64,000 nt of DNA, from positions 1 to 64,000 of IMG/VR virus record IMGVR_UViG_3300021600_000005; one strand, written 5' to 3'. Shown here one piece after another: positions 1-7,733 of the stretch (position 1 is the first letter of the stretch; each line of letters opens with the position of its first letter). The position numbers and the translations under genes were made by a program. The notes beneath the pieces are model-generated. The model was not told the DNA's origin and searched no databases. It saw only the letters and a program-made list of their open reading frames with translations. This DNA comes from a virus.

Positions 1-82
1 CCTATTTTGAATTGGGGTCTATATGTAAAAAAAAAATTTTGGAAAAAATTTATATATATATGGGTTGGTATATTTATTATAG

Positions 83-784
83 ATGAAAAGATTAATTATA
101 ACAGAGGAAGAAAAGATAAGTATAAAAGGTTTATATGAACAAAAGGCTTTATTAAATATTTTAAAGGGACTTGGTAAAAACCTTGGTTTGGGGTTTGAAA
201 AAAAAGTTGGACTTGGGGTATCAAAACAAATTGCAAAATCCCCAACTAAAATAAAATTAAAACCGGTATTAGGTTTGGGTAAGGAACATATAGTATATGA
301 ATCTGCAATATTCCCTAATAAAATAATTAAAGTTGAATTAACACCAGGTACTATCAATAAGTGGTATACTATTTTTAACAATAGACCTGATATTTTTCCA
401 AAGATATATAAGACCATACAATTGGTTGATAAGGAAGGTAAAAAATTAACTGGTGTTGTTATGGAAAAATTAAACACTTCAAAATTTACAAAGTTGTGGT
501 ATGAGATTGAAGATGAAATGTATCTATTCTATAAAAACTCACCAACCTTAGATAAAGAAGGTTCATTGGAGGGGATTGTTAAATATATCAAAGAACCTAA
601 GGTTAAAAAACAATGGGAAGAACTTTTAATATATGTAAAGAAAGAAAAACCTGAGTTAAGTAAAAGTATTGATGAGTTTTCAAAAATGGTGAATGAGTTA
701 TATAAGATTAAAACAAATCCGGATATTAGAAAATATAATTTTGGTTATGACAATAACGGCGTTTTAAAATGTTTGGATATATAA
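83..784 (+). CDS. Protein-kinase-like protein with IxE leader
   Basis: A 233-residue protein that starts with the leader MKRLIITE; a TATTTAT box (71-77) lies 5 bases before the ATG. The rest resembles a minimal kinase fold. A glycine-rich loop GLGKEHIVYE lies near residue 64, and a candidate ATP-binding lysine K83 sits in NKIIKVEL. A hinge-like VVMEKL follows. A catalytic-loop-like stretch has D214 and N219 at the D-x4-N spacing, and the protein ends in LDI, where D232 matches the DFG aspartate. Activation segment and large C-lobe are absent. If the leader is cleaved in the prohead, this would be a packaged phosphotransferase. The fold assignment is inference from motif order. Confidence 0.6.
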   Translation: MKRLIITEEEKISIKGLYEQKALLNILKGLGKNLGLGFEKKVGLGVSKQIAKSPTKIKLKPVLGLGKEHIVYESAIFPNKIIKVELTPGTINKWYTIFNNRPDIFPKIYKTIQLVDKEGKKLTGVVMEKLNTSKFTKLWYEIEDEMYLFYKNSPTLDKEGSLEGIVKYIKEPKVKKQWEELLIYVKKEKPELSKSIDEFSKMVNELYKIKTNPDIRKYNFGYDNNGVLKCLDI

Positions 785-786
785 AA

Positions 787-927
787 ATGACATGTCTCCC
801 GGTCCAAACTCCCTTCGGTCGTGGTCAATCCCCCCGCCCCCTTTTTTTGGAATATGAAATATGAAAAAATTTTAATTCTTAACTATTGAACTTTAATGGT
901 AATTTATTATTTTTATAATAAAAAAAT
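787..927 (+). repeat. C-rich intergenic element, copy A
   Basis: Non-coding gap. Positions about 796-848 contain GGTCCAAAC, CCC, GGTCG and TCAATC, then a long C run and seven T. Related copies lie at 5172-5212 and 7652-7700, with a shorter version at 2256-2278. The C-run plus T-run could end transcription, but there is no clear hairpin. Function unknown. Confidence 0.5.
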
Positions 928-2250
928 ATGTCATTAAACTTAAAACATTACGATTTTATTGAGATTGGTACTTCAGATTTTGACACATTAATTGGGGACT
1001 CAAATGATGACACGGTTGGTATTAGTATTGAACCGATAAAATATTATATTAACAGATTACCCAATAAACAGAATGTAATAAAAGTTCAAGCTGCTTTATC
1101 TACAGAAGATGGTGAGGTTGATGTCTACTATATTGAGGATTGGAAAATAGAAAAAAATAATTTACCTTGGTGGGTTAGAGGTAGTAATTCAATTAATAAT
1201 GCCCACCCTTTCGTAATTAAAGAATTAGGTGAAGAATTATATAATAGTTTGGTTACCATAGAAAAAGTACCAACAATTAGTTGGGGAACATTAATTGACA
1301 CTTACGGTGTTGAGTCAATAGGTTATTTAAAAATTGACACTGAAGGACACGACCATATTATTTTTAGGGATTTTTTGAACTATTGTGAAAAACATTCATT
1401 TCCAATTCCAAGTAAGATAACATTAGAGTATCACGATGGGGTTTCAAATAAAATTGAGATTGATAAATTAATTTCGGAGTTATCCGGATATCACATTACC
1501 AATCACAATAGTGATATTACTTTAATTAAACCTCAAATTCCAAGAATAATTCATCAAACATTTAAAACAAATAATTTACCAACTGAATTAAATGTGGTTG
1601 TTAAAAGATTACAAGATATGAACCCCACTTTTGAATACCGATATTATGACGATGAGGGTTGTATTGAATTTATTAAAGAAAATTACGATGAGGAAACATT
1701 AAATCTTTATTTAAGTATCAATTCAATTTATGGGGCAGCAAGAGCAGATTTCTTTAGATATCTTTTAATGTACAAGGTTGGTGGTGTCTATTTAGATATT
1801 AAGAGTTGTACTACAATTCCATTGGAAGAAACGTTATTACCTACCGATGAATATTTGTTAACTCATTGGGAAGGTTTAGATTGGGCTGACGAATTAAATT
1901 ATCAATTTGGGGAATTTCAAAATTGGCATATCATTTGTCGACCTAAACATCCGTTCTTACATCGTGTTATTGAAATCGTTAAAGAAAATATTAAAAATTA
2001 TATTGATGGGGATAGTAAATTAGATGTGTTAAGAGTTACCGGACCTATTGCATATAGTCGAGGTATTCTTGAATTATTATCAACCCATAAAACAAACCAA
2101 TTTAATTCTCCGGTAAGAGAATTTTTATTGGAAAATGAGATTGGGTTAGGGTATGTTCAAACCTCAACACATCACTATCATATTTATGATAAATCATTCT
2201 CAAAAGATGAACCTTTAATTATAAAAGACGTTTTAGGTAAAACGGAGTAG
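928..2250 (+). CDS. FkbM-type methyltransferase fused to GT32-like glycosyltransferase
   Basis: A 440-residue two-domain protein. Residues about 1-195 look like an FkbM-family SAM-dependent methyltransferase (DFIEIGTSDFDT near the start, YLKIDTEGHD near residue 133, then KITLEYHDG). Residues about 205-395 look like a GT32/OCH1-type glycosyltransferase: it opens with IPRIIHQTF and carries AARADFFRYLLMY followed by GGVYLDIKS. The usual DxD is written D-I-K here, so the metal-binding motif is atypical. It has no IxE leader and no TATTTAT box. It probably modifies a surface glycan or a virion sugar. The two activities follow from family motifs; the substrate is unknown. Confidence 0.75.
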   Translation: MSLNLKHYDFIEIGTSDFDTLIGDSNDDTVGISIEPIKYYINRLPNKQNVIKVQAALSTEDGEVDVYYIEDWKIEKNNLPWWVRGSNSINNAHPFVIKELGEELYNSLVTIEKVPTISWGTLIDTYGVESIGYLKIDTEGHDHIIFRDFLNYCEKHSFPIPSKITLEYHDGVSNKIEIDKLISELSGYHITNHNSDITLIKPQIPRIIHQTFKTNNLPTELNVVVKRLQDMNPTFEYRYYDDEGCIEFIKENYDEETLNLYLSINSIYGAARADFFRYLLMYKVGGVYLDIKSCTTIPLEETLLPTDEYLLTHWEGLDWADELNYQFGEFQNWHIICRPKHPFLHRVIEIVKENIKNYIDGDSKLDVLRVTGPIAYSRGILELLSTHKTNQFNSPVREFLLENEIGLGYVQTSTHHYHIYDKSFSKDEPLIIKDVLGKTE

Positions 2251-2300
2251 TCTTTTGATTTAATCCCCCCTTTTTTTGGGATTAAAGATATTTATTTGAT

Positions 2301-2669
2301 ATGAGAATTATTATTACGGAGAACAAGTTGGTGAATATGGTTAACAACACATTGGGGTATGACTTGTCGGATAAGATTGACATGATTACTGATTACTGGG
2401 ATGCCGATGTTCTTATACGCCGTATGTTTGAAAATAAAACAACATTTACCAAACTATTAAATCATTGGGGACCCATGTTTTGGATTAGTACCCCCAAGGA
2501 TGGTAGATGGTTGGCACAACAACGTGAAGGTCGTAAATGGTTTATTTTTAAAGGTGGTTGGGACCGGCGTTGGGGTATTGATGAACACCAATTATTATCT
2601 TATATGGGTCTTGGTATGTTTGGGGTGCCGCTTGATACTATTATTGATAACTTTGTAAAAGAAAAATAA
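2301..2669 (+). CDS. Small unknown protein with IxE leader
   Basis: A 122-residue protein beginning MRIIITE, with a TATTTAT box at 2289-2295, exactly 5 bases before the ATG. The body is aromatic-rich, with several Trp-Gly pairs (HWGPMFW, FKGGWDRRWG), and has no motif I recognise. A hairpin followed by T residues at 2675-2704 closes the unit. Confidence 0.85.
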   Translation: MRIIITENKLVNMVNNTLGYDLSDKIDMITDYWDADVLIRRMFENKTTFTKLLNHWGPMFWISTPKDGRWLAQQREGRKWFIFKGGWDRRWGIDEHQLLSYMGLGMFGVPLDTIIDNFVKEK

Positions 2670-2674
2670 AATGA

Positions 2675-2704
2675 CACCCTCTTCAATAGAAGGAGGTTTT
2701 ATAT
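2675..2704 (+). terminator. Terminator after 2301-2669
   Basis: An imperfect stem (CCTCTTC against GAAGGAGG with one bulged G and loop AATA) is followed by TTTT. It lies in the 47-base gap before the next gene. Confidence 0.5.
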
Positions 2705-2716
2705 ACGTGAATAACA

Positions 2717-3484
2717 ATGACACTACAAGAAAACATACAAAGAATAAGGGAAATGATGATTTCCGAGGAGATGGTCCAATCGGATGCATGGAAATCAATC
2801 AAGAAAACATTAGACATTCTTAAAGAGAAAAAAAAGGTTTTAATTTTAAGTTGTTCCAATAGATATAATTTTGATGAAAAAAATATAGACATACCAAAGT
2901 CTAAGATGATAGCCATGTACCTTAATGATGAGTTGGGGGATAAGTCAGTATTGATTGATGTTCCAGAACTTAATATTGTTCCTTGTGAGGGTAATGTATC
3001 AAAAAAAGATGGTAATAGTTGTGGATTACTAAAATCAGCTCTTAAAGACAAGAAAAAGAACCCATCCGGAGACCATAGATGTTGGGCAAGTATTAACAAT
3101 CCAAAGGATGAGTTATGGAAGATATCCAAAGAGTTATTTGAATCGGATGCGGTTATATTCTTTAGTTCAATTAGATGGGGACAAACCAATATGTTCTACC
3201 AAAACTTAATTGAAAGATTAAATTGGATTGAAAATAGACACACAACATTGGGGGAATCAAATATAGTAAAAGACATTGAGACTGGGTTCATTTGTGTTGG
3301 TCAGAATTGGAATGGGGAGAACGTCACTAAAATACAAAAGGATGTTCATAAGTTCTACGGATTCAAACCAAACGATGATTTATATTGGAACTGGCAGTAT
3401 ACCAAAAATGTGAATGATGAAACTCAAAAATCATATAAGGATTCATATAAGAAGTTTATTAAAGATACTAAATTACCTAAATAA
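2717..3484 (+). CDS. Flavodoxin/NADPH-dependent FMN reductase-like protein with leader
   Basis: A 255-residue protein. Residues 1-20 (MTLQENIQRIREMMISEE) form a leader of the MNLQE type. The body resembles the flavodoxin-like FMN reductase fold: a first beta strand KKVLILSCSNR with a phosphate-binding-loop-like turn, a central VIFFSSIRWGQTNMFYQNLIER segment matching the family's flavin-contact region, and a late FICVGQNWNG strand. The middle has extra cysteines (PCEGN, NSCGLL, HRCWAS). It likely binds FMN and does redox chemistry. The leader suggests it may travel in the head. No TATTTAT box is seen just upstream. Confidence 0.65.
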   Translation: MTLQENIQRIREMMISEEMVQSDAWKSIKKTLDILKEKKKVLILSCSNRYNFDEKNIDIPKSKMIAMYLNDELGDKSVLIDVPELNIVPCEGNVSKKDGNSCGLLKSALKDKKKNPSGDHRCWASINNPKDELWKISKELFESDAVIFFSSIRWGQTNMFYQNLIERLNWIENRHTTLGESNIVKDIETGFICVGQNWNGENVTKIQKDVHKFYGFKPNDDLYWNWQYTKNVNDETQKSYKDSYKKFIKDTKLPK

Positions 3485-3562
3485 TAATTTTCCATTCACT
3501 ATTGTTTATTTTTCTTTTTCTAAAGAATGTAAGTGATATATTTATTATTAAACAATTTTAAT

Positions 3563-4141
3563 ATGGGAAAGATTATTAAACTTACAGAAGGAGATTTGAT
3601 TAAATTAATAAAACGTGTTCTTGAGGAAGGGGAAATCACTGAGAAGTGTTGGTCTGGTTATAAACAAAAAGGGATGAAGACCATGTATGGAAAACGATAT
3701 CCAAATTGTGTAAAGAATGAATCTGAAGATGTGGAAACAAATGAAGCGTCAAGTCCTGCTCAACAATCTGCCATCGCCATCAATATGAAAAAGAAGGGAT
3801 TTAAACCCAAAAATGAAAGTTTATATGAGGACGAATATGGTTCGGTTGAATTGGTTAACTATAGTGAAGAATTTATCAATGAGGCGGTATATCATGGACG
3901 TAAGGTTCAACTTGGAAAGATTATGCAAGGCGACATAAAAAAGTCCAAGGTGTATGTTAAAAATGATAAGGGTAAAGTTGTTAAGGTTAACTTTGGGTTT
4001 GGTGGAAAATCTGCTCATGGTAAACGAATGGTCATTAAAAAAAATAATCCCGCTAGACGTAAATCTTTTAGAGCTCGTATGAAATGTGATACTCCAGGTC
4101 CAAGATGGAAACCAAGATATTGGGCATGTCGAACTTGGTAA
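3563..4141 (+). CDS. Leader-bearing protein with C-terminal KPRYWACRTW motif
   Basis: A 192-residue protein. I chose the ATG at 3563 over the one at 3533 because it begins the leader MGKIIKLTEGDLIKLIKRVL; a TATTTAT box (about 3539-3545) lies upstream. After the leader comes CWSGYKQKGMKTMYGKRYPNCV, a Cys-framed module. The C-terminus is strongly basic, with RRKSFRARMKCDTPGPRWKPRYWACRTW-type composition. From memory, similar KSFRAR...YW-C-W endings recur in phage proteins, but I cannot name the family. Nucleic-acid or capsid contact is plausible. Confidence 0.75.
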   Translation: MGKIIKLTEGDLIKLIKRVLEEGEITEKCWSGYKQKGMKTMYGKRYPNCVKNESEDVETNEASSPAQQSAIAINMKKKGFKPKNESLYEDEYGSVELVNYSEEFINEAVYHGRKVQLGKIMQGDIKKSKVYVKNDKGKVVKVNFGFGGKSAHGKRMVIKKNNPARRKSFRARMKCDTPGPRWKPRYWACRTW

Positions 4142-4150
4142 TAAATTATT

Positions 4151-4181
4151 AACCCCATCTCTAATAAAGGTGGGGTTTTTT
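4151..4181 (+). terminator. Rho-independent terminator, copy 1
   Basis: AACCCCA pairs with TGGGGTT around a 13-base loop and is followed by T6. The same hairpin, loop included, recurs at 4605-4636. Confidence 0.85.
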
Positions 4182-4215
4182 GTTTTATGTTATATTTATA
4201 TATAAAATATATATT

Positions 4216-4584
4216 ATGAAACATTTATTAAATAATTTAACGGAGCAAGAAAAAAATTCAATCCGTGAACAACATACAGGGGGAATGAAAGTGAGTAATT
4301 ACAGATTTAAGGAATTATTAGAAAATAAATTGGGTAACTCTAAACCATTGGTTGAAAAATTTTACGATGAGGATGACACCGATTTTGAGGATGAAGAACT
4401 TTATAGTGGAGCTCCTGAAAGACTAGTTAAACATATGGATAGTGGTAAAATTGTTGGTACACATAAACATGGTGTAGGTTATACTCCTAATGAACATGGA
4501 ATACGTTTGGGACATTCAAGTCACCCCACTTCAATTCCTAATTTTACAAAATTTGACGATGAGGACGATTACGATTTTGAGTAA
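4216..4584 (+). CDS. Acidic protein with MKHLLNNLTE leader
   Basis: A 122-residue protein; the ATG at 4216 begins MKHLLNNLTEQEKNSIREQH, which holds two I/L-x-E sites (LTE, IRE). A TATTTAT sequence lies in the A+T-rich leader before 4200. The rest is acidic (DEDDTDFEDEE, FDDEDDYDFE) with a His/Gly-rich centre (KIVGTHKHGVGYTPNEHG). No enzyme motif. Strong terminators lie on both sides, so it is a single-gene unit. Confidence 0.8.
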   Translation: MKHLLNNLTEQEKNSIREQHTGGMKVSNYRFKELLENKLGNSKPLVEKFYDEDDTDFEDEELYSGAPERLVKHMDSGKIVGTHKHGVGYTPNEHGIRLGHSSHPTSIPNFTKFDDEDDYDFE

Positions 4585-4604
4585 TTAACAACCTTGTACC
4601 TATT

Positions 4605-4636
4605 AACCCCATCTCTAATAAAGGTGGGGTTTTTTA
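4605..4636 (+). terminator. Rho-independent terminator, copy 2
   Basis: Same sequence as the terminator at 4151-4181, including the loop; T6 follows. Confidence 0.85.
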
Positions 4637-4664
4637 TTTAAATAATATTTCTTATATTTGTATT

Positions 4665-5132
4665 ATGATATCTGAAAAATTAAAATCAATTATATTTGAT
4701 AAGTTATATCAGGATTTAAAACATTGTGAGATAATTTCTTACGATAAAAGTATATTTTTTATTGATAGGGATAATAAGTATTGGTATTTTGAATATGAAA
4801 AGGGTGGGACATTATGGTGGAGATACACATTCTTTAATGTTTTTTTTCAATTATTTTCTATAACATATAAGGAATTCCAACCCGTTCTTGGTGAGTGGGT
4901 GGAAGAGGTATTAAATTGTAAGGTATTAACAACAACCAGAAGCCACCTAAACGCTTCCAAATGGATGGAAGAGGTATTAAATTGTAAGGTATTAACAACC
5001 ATAAAAACGTGGCACAACCATTCTATTATGGTGGAAGAGGTATTAAATTGTAAGGTATTAACAACCAAAGGAACCCCCTACCTTGAAAAACATTTGGAAG
5101 ATGTGTTAAATTATAATGAATCTAAAACTTAA
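4665..5132 (+). CDS. WVEETLNLK-family protein with four C-terminal repeats
   Basis: A 155-residue protein related to the genes at 26635, 26984, 39931, 40283 and 40620: its FFQLFSITYKEFQPVLGEW matches their FLESMFSLEYKELQSITKDW. The family's closing motif, W-x-EE-x-LNxK, is repeated here: EEVLNCKVLTT occurs three times about 22 residues apart, then once in decayed form (LEDVLNYN). The DNA units (about 4899-4940, 4963-5001, 5030-5067) are nearly identical. Promoter-like TATATTTG at 4653-4660 lies 4 bases before the ATG, unlike its relatives. The leader is only MISE. Confidence 0.8.
   Translation: MISEKLKSIIFDKLYQDLKHCEIISYDKSIFFIDRDNKYWYFEYEKGGTLWWRYTFFNVFFQLFSITYKEFQPVLGEWVEEVLNCKVLTTTRSHLNASKWMEEVLNCKVLTTIKTWHNHSIMVEEVLNCKVLTTKGTPYLEKHLEDVLNYNESKT
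4899..5104 (+). repeat. Tandem coding repeat (EEVLNCKVLTT units)
   Basis: Three near-identical ~38-base units and a degenerate fourth, separated by unrelated ~25-base spacers, all in frame in the gene at 4665. Spacers differ while units are conserved. Confidence 0.9.
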
Positions 5133-5171
5133 GAATCGTTTTGTATAATAGCCTTATTTATTAGGTAATTG

Positions 5172-5212
5172 ATATCTCGCACGGTCGTAATCAATCCCCC
5201 ACCCCTTTTTTT
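5172..5212 (+). repeat. C-rich intergenic element, copy B
   Basis: Contains ACGGTCGTAATCAATC, then CCCCCACCCC and T7. It is the second copy of the element at 796-848. Confidence 0.5.
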
Positions 5213-5271
5213 AAAGATTGTATATTATTCATTTGAAAAAGAATGTAAGTAATGTATTTATAGATATTATT

Positions 5272-5703
5272 ATGAACCTACAAGAACAAATATCAAAAAT
5301 ACAATCAATGATGGGGAAGAAAAAAGATTCTTCCGTTAAGGTTTTTAATTACAAAAACTACACACTTATTCTGTCTAAAAATCCTTGTGATATATTTACA
5401 CATTTTAAAGTAGAAGATTTACACGGACTAAACTATCAAAAATGTTTGAAACATAAAAATACAAAAGAAAGCGCATATATTGCGGGGCTCACAAATAAAT
5501 CACCAAAAACAAAAAAAGATTTTTTATTTTTAAACTTAAATAGATTAGGTAAAGATGAAGAAAAGATGGGGCTAATTATGCACGAGACAATGCACTTATC
5601 ATTAGAGTTACACAAACATGATGTTAATAAAAAAGAAGAAGAAATAATTACTTGGGCAGAAAAAGAGGCTTATAAAATTTATAATATTATAAAAAAATTA
5701 TGA
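5272..5703 (+). CDS. HExxH metalloprotease with MNLQE leader
   Basis: A 143-residue protein. The ATG at 5272 starts MNLQEQISKIQSMMG, nearly the same leader as the next gene; an upstream ATG at 5218 would add an unlikely extension. H104-E-T-M-H108 in LIMHETMHLSLELH is a zinc-protease signature, and a later Glu-rich helix (EEEIITWAEKEAY) may give the third ligand. TATTTAT lies about 15 bases upstream. Its stop overlaps the next start (ATGA), so the two are translationally linked. Substrate unknown. Confidence 0.75.
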   Translation: MNLQEQISKIQSMMGKKKDSSVKVFNYKNYTLILSKNPCDIFTHFKVEDLHGLNYQKCLKHKNTKESAYIAGLTNKSPKTKKDFLFLNLNRLGKDEEKMGLIMHETMHLSLELHKHDVNKKEEEIITWAEKEAYKIYNIIKKL

Positions 5704-6359
5704 ACCTACAAGAGAACATACAAAGGATTAAATCCATGATGGGATTACTTGTTGAAGAACAACAACGGTCCTATGAAAGTAAACCAATTATTTTGATTGG
5801 ACCTCAAGGAACGGGTAAATCAACTACCGCAAAGGCTTTATCTAAAAAGTTAGGAATTCCATTAGTTACGACTGATATGTCGATGATTGATAAAAAGTAT
5901 GTGAATTTATGTAAAGACGAGCCAGGTGTAGAAGTAAAAATTAAAGAACATCCAACATTAGGAACATACAATGAATCAAATGACGAATATGTTTTTTGTG
6001 TATTAAATAAATTAATGGATGAATATGGTGATAAACAAATTGTTTTAGATGTAGGTGGAACCCACGCATATGCTAGTGAAAAACTATCCTCCGATATTAT
6101 AAAACTATATAGTCAATCACCTAATTTATTTGTGTTTAATGTAAGTGGTGATGAAGATGAGACTTATGAGTTTTTAAAAAAGAGACGTGAAGGTAGAGGT
6201 GAAGAAACTAAAGGTGAGGATGATAAAAAATTCAGAGACACGATTGATAAGTTGAAGAATTATTATAAAGGAACTCAAAAAATATCAATCATAAAGAAAG
6301 ATAAATCTGAAAAAACAACTGATGAATTAGTTGATGAAATAATGACAAAATTATCTTAA
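5700..6359 (+). CDS. P-loop kinase-like protein with MNLQE leader
   Basis: A 219-residue protein. Leader MNLQENIQRIKSMMGLLVEE is followed by a Walker A motif GPQGTGKST at residues 34-42, then AKALSKKLGIPLVTTD, which resembles shikimate kinase and other small NMP-kinase-fold enzymes. IVLDVGGT is a Walker-B-like strand. The lid may be the Arg/Glu-rich KKRREGRGEE. It follows the metalloprotease with an ATGA overlap. The substrate cannot be told; a small-molecule or polynucleotide kinase is possible. Confidence 0.7.
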   Translation: MNLQENIQRIKSMMGLLVEEQQRSYESKPIILIGPQGTGKSTTAKALSKKLGIPLVTTDMSMIDKKYVNLCKDEPGVEVKIKEHPTLGTYNESNDEYVFCVLNKLMDEYGDKQIVLDVGGTHAYASEKLSSDIIKLYSQSPNLFVFNVSGDEDETYEFLKKRREGRGEETKGEDDKKFRDTIDKLKNYYKGTQKISIIKKDKSEKTTDELVDEIMTKLS

Positions 6360-6360
6360 A

Positions 6361-6735
6361 ATGAACCTACAAGAAACCATAAGAAGAATATTAAGGGAAG
6401 AAAGAAAACCATCTAATTTTTTAAGAAGAAGAGTGGAAATGTTGGATTATGAAGTCGAATCTAATTTTTATGAAATTGAACATAGAATAGAGACGTACAG
6501 TGGTATTGATATATGTATAATATATAAAAACGGGGTAAGCTTATTTGAAACAATTATGGAGAATTCAATTAGTAATATGTATTATAATCATTATTCTAAT
6601 ATAGATGATAATTATGATAATTCAAAAGAATGGGCCCATGAATATCTTGATATGGTTAATTATATTAGAAACAAATACCAAGACAAAATAATAAAGTATT
6701 ACGAAGATAATTGTCCCTCTCCAAAATTAAAGTAA
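6361..6735 (+). CDS. LRRR-family small protein with MNLQE leader
   Basis: A 124-residue protein: leader MNLQETIRRILREE, then FLRRR and a mostly helical body ending in IIKYYEDNC. It belongs to a paralog set (6361, 6737, 12537, 12912, 13737) that shares leader + LRRR + helices + a C-terminal I-x-x-YY/FY-x-x-x-C pattern. It starts one base after the preceding stop. Confidence 0.8.
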   Translation: MNLQETIRRILREERKPSNFLRRRVEMLDYEVESNFYEIEHRIETYSGIDICIIYKNGVSLFETIMENSISNMYYNHYSNIDDNYDNSKEWAHEYLDMVNYIRNKYQDKIIKYYEDNCPSPKLK

Positions 6736-6736
6736 T

Positions 6737-7009
6737 ATGAAATATATCATAACTGAATCTCAAAATAATAAATGGTGGTTATTACGAAGACATGATATTG
6801 TAAATCATTCTTTTAAAAAAGCCATTTCAACTATCAATCCTTGTGGTGAAAAATCATTTGATACGTTTAAATATAAAATTTATCGAGTTTTTAATTTTTA
6901 TATGAGTATGATGGATAATGAAATTTCTGATTATGATGAAGTAAAATTTGTGTTTATTGAAATGTTTAATGATAAGTTAACTGAGATATATGATAATAAA
7001 GAATGTTAG
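6737..7009 (+). CDS. LRRR-family small protein with MKYIITE leader
   Basis: A 90-residue protein: MKYIITESQNN, then WWLLRRHD, the conserved PC-like motif NPCGE, and a KLTEIYDNKEC ending. Same paralog set as 6361. It is the last gene of the 5272-7009 operon, with a one-base gap to the gene before. Confidence 0.8.
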   Translation: MKYIITESQNNKWWLLRRHDIVNHSFKKAISTINPCGEKSFDTFKYKIYRVFNFYMSMMDNEISDYDEVKFVFIEMFNDKLTEIYDNKEC

Positions 7010-7060
7010 AATCTGTTAATTAATTGTGAGTTTGATATATTTATATAATAAATATATATT

Positions 7061-7558
7061 ATGAAAAAAATTATAAGATTAACTGAATCCGATTTAATGA
7101 GATTGGTTAAAAGAGTTATTAATGAACAAATTAAAACCAGTAATGGACCATCAAAGCCTACTGATTCTTACAAAGGGAAAACGGTTAACTTTTATGCAGA
7201 TAATGATAATAAAATGTTTTTTAAAACTGGTGAAATTATTGATGTTTATTCGAAAAGAAATGGTGAAATTAGGTTGGAAATTAATTTTAAAAATTTAAAA
7301 CCTGGCACGCCAACCAGTGAATTTGTGGGAGATACAAGACTTAAATTTAATTGCGCTTTTTCGAACAATGGTTTTGGGGAAGTTAGCACAACAGGCGTTT
7401 TTGGAAAACTTAATCCAAAAATTGCTTATTCGAACTCTTTATCAGATAAATTAAAGAAAGACTTTTGTATGACAAATAAATCCGGAGTACAAGTTCCAAA
7501 GGCAGACTTTGCTTCTACAAACGATTCTCAAGATGATTCTCAAGATGATTTAAGTTAG
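7061..7558 (+). CDS. Protein with the MKKIIRLTESDL leader
   Basis: A 165-residue protein whose first 22 residues almost match those of the minus-strand gene at 9284-9826, although the rest is unrelated. I/L-x-E sites fall at LTE and INE. A TATTTAT box lies about 20 bases before the ATG. The body is beta-rich with no named motif, and the C-terminus is a short DDSQ repeat. A hairpin terminator follows at 7600-7625. Confidence 0.8.
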   Translation: MKKIIRLTESDLMRLVKRVINEQIKTSNGPSKPTDSYKGKTVNFYADNDNKMFFKTGEIIDVYSKRNGEIRLEINFKNLKPGTPTSEFVGDTRLKFNCAFSNNGFGEVSTTGVFGKLNPKIAYSNSLSDKLKKDFCMTNKSGVQVPKADFASTNDSQDDSQDDLS

Positions 7559-7599
7559 TAGATTAAAATAACAACTAAAGAATATTATTAAACATTATT

Positions 7600-7625
7600 A
7601 CCCACCCCATAAAGGTGGGTTTTTG
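7600..7625 (+). terminator. Rho-independent terminator
   Basis: ACCCACC pairs with GGTGGGT and is followed by a T-rich run. Confidence 0.8.
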
Positions 7626-7651
7626 TTTTATATTGTATTTTGTTAACTTGT

Positions 7652-7700
7652 ATGGTCCAAACCCCCCCTTTGGTCGTAATCAATCTCCCCCCTTTTTTCC
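7652..7700 (+). repeat. C-rich intergenic element, copy C
   Basis: Third copy of the element at 796-848: GGTCCAAACC, a C run, TTTGGTCGTAATCAATC, another C run and T6. Confidence 0.5.
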
Positions 7701-7733
7701 AAACTTTTTCTGTTGCGTTTATATTTATGTTAT

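Noticed and set aside
19-477. Minus-strand frame opposite the kinase-like gene
   Set aside because: Shadow of the well-supported gene at 83-784; no leader, no promoter.
4899-5104. CRISPR array
   Set aside because: Repeats with variable spacers, but only three to four, in frame inside a gene and encoding a family motif; no cas gene.
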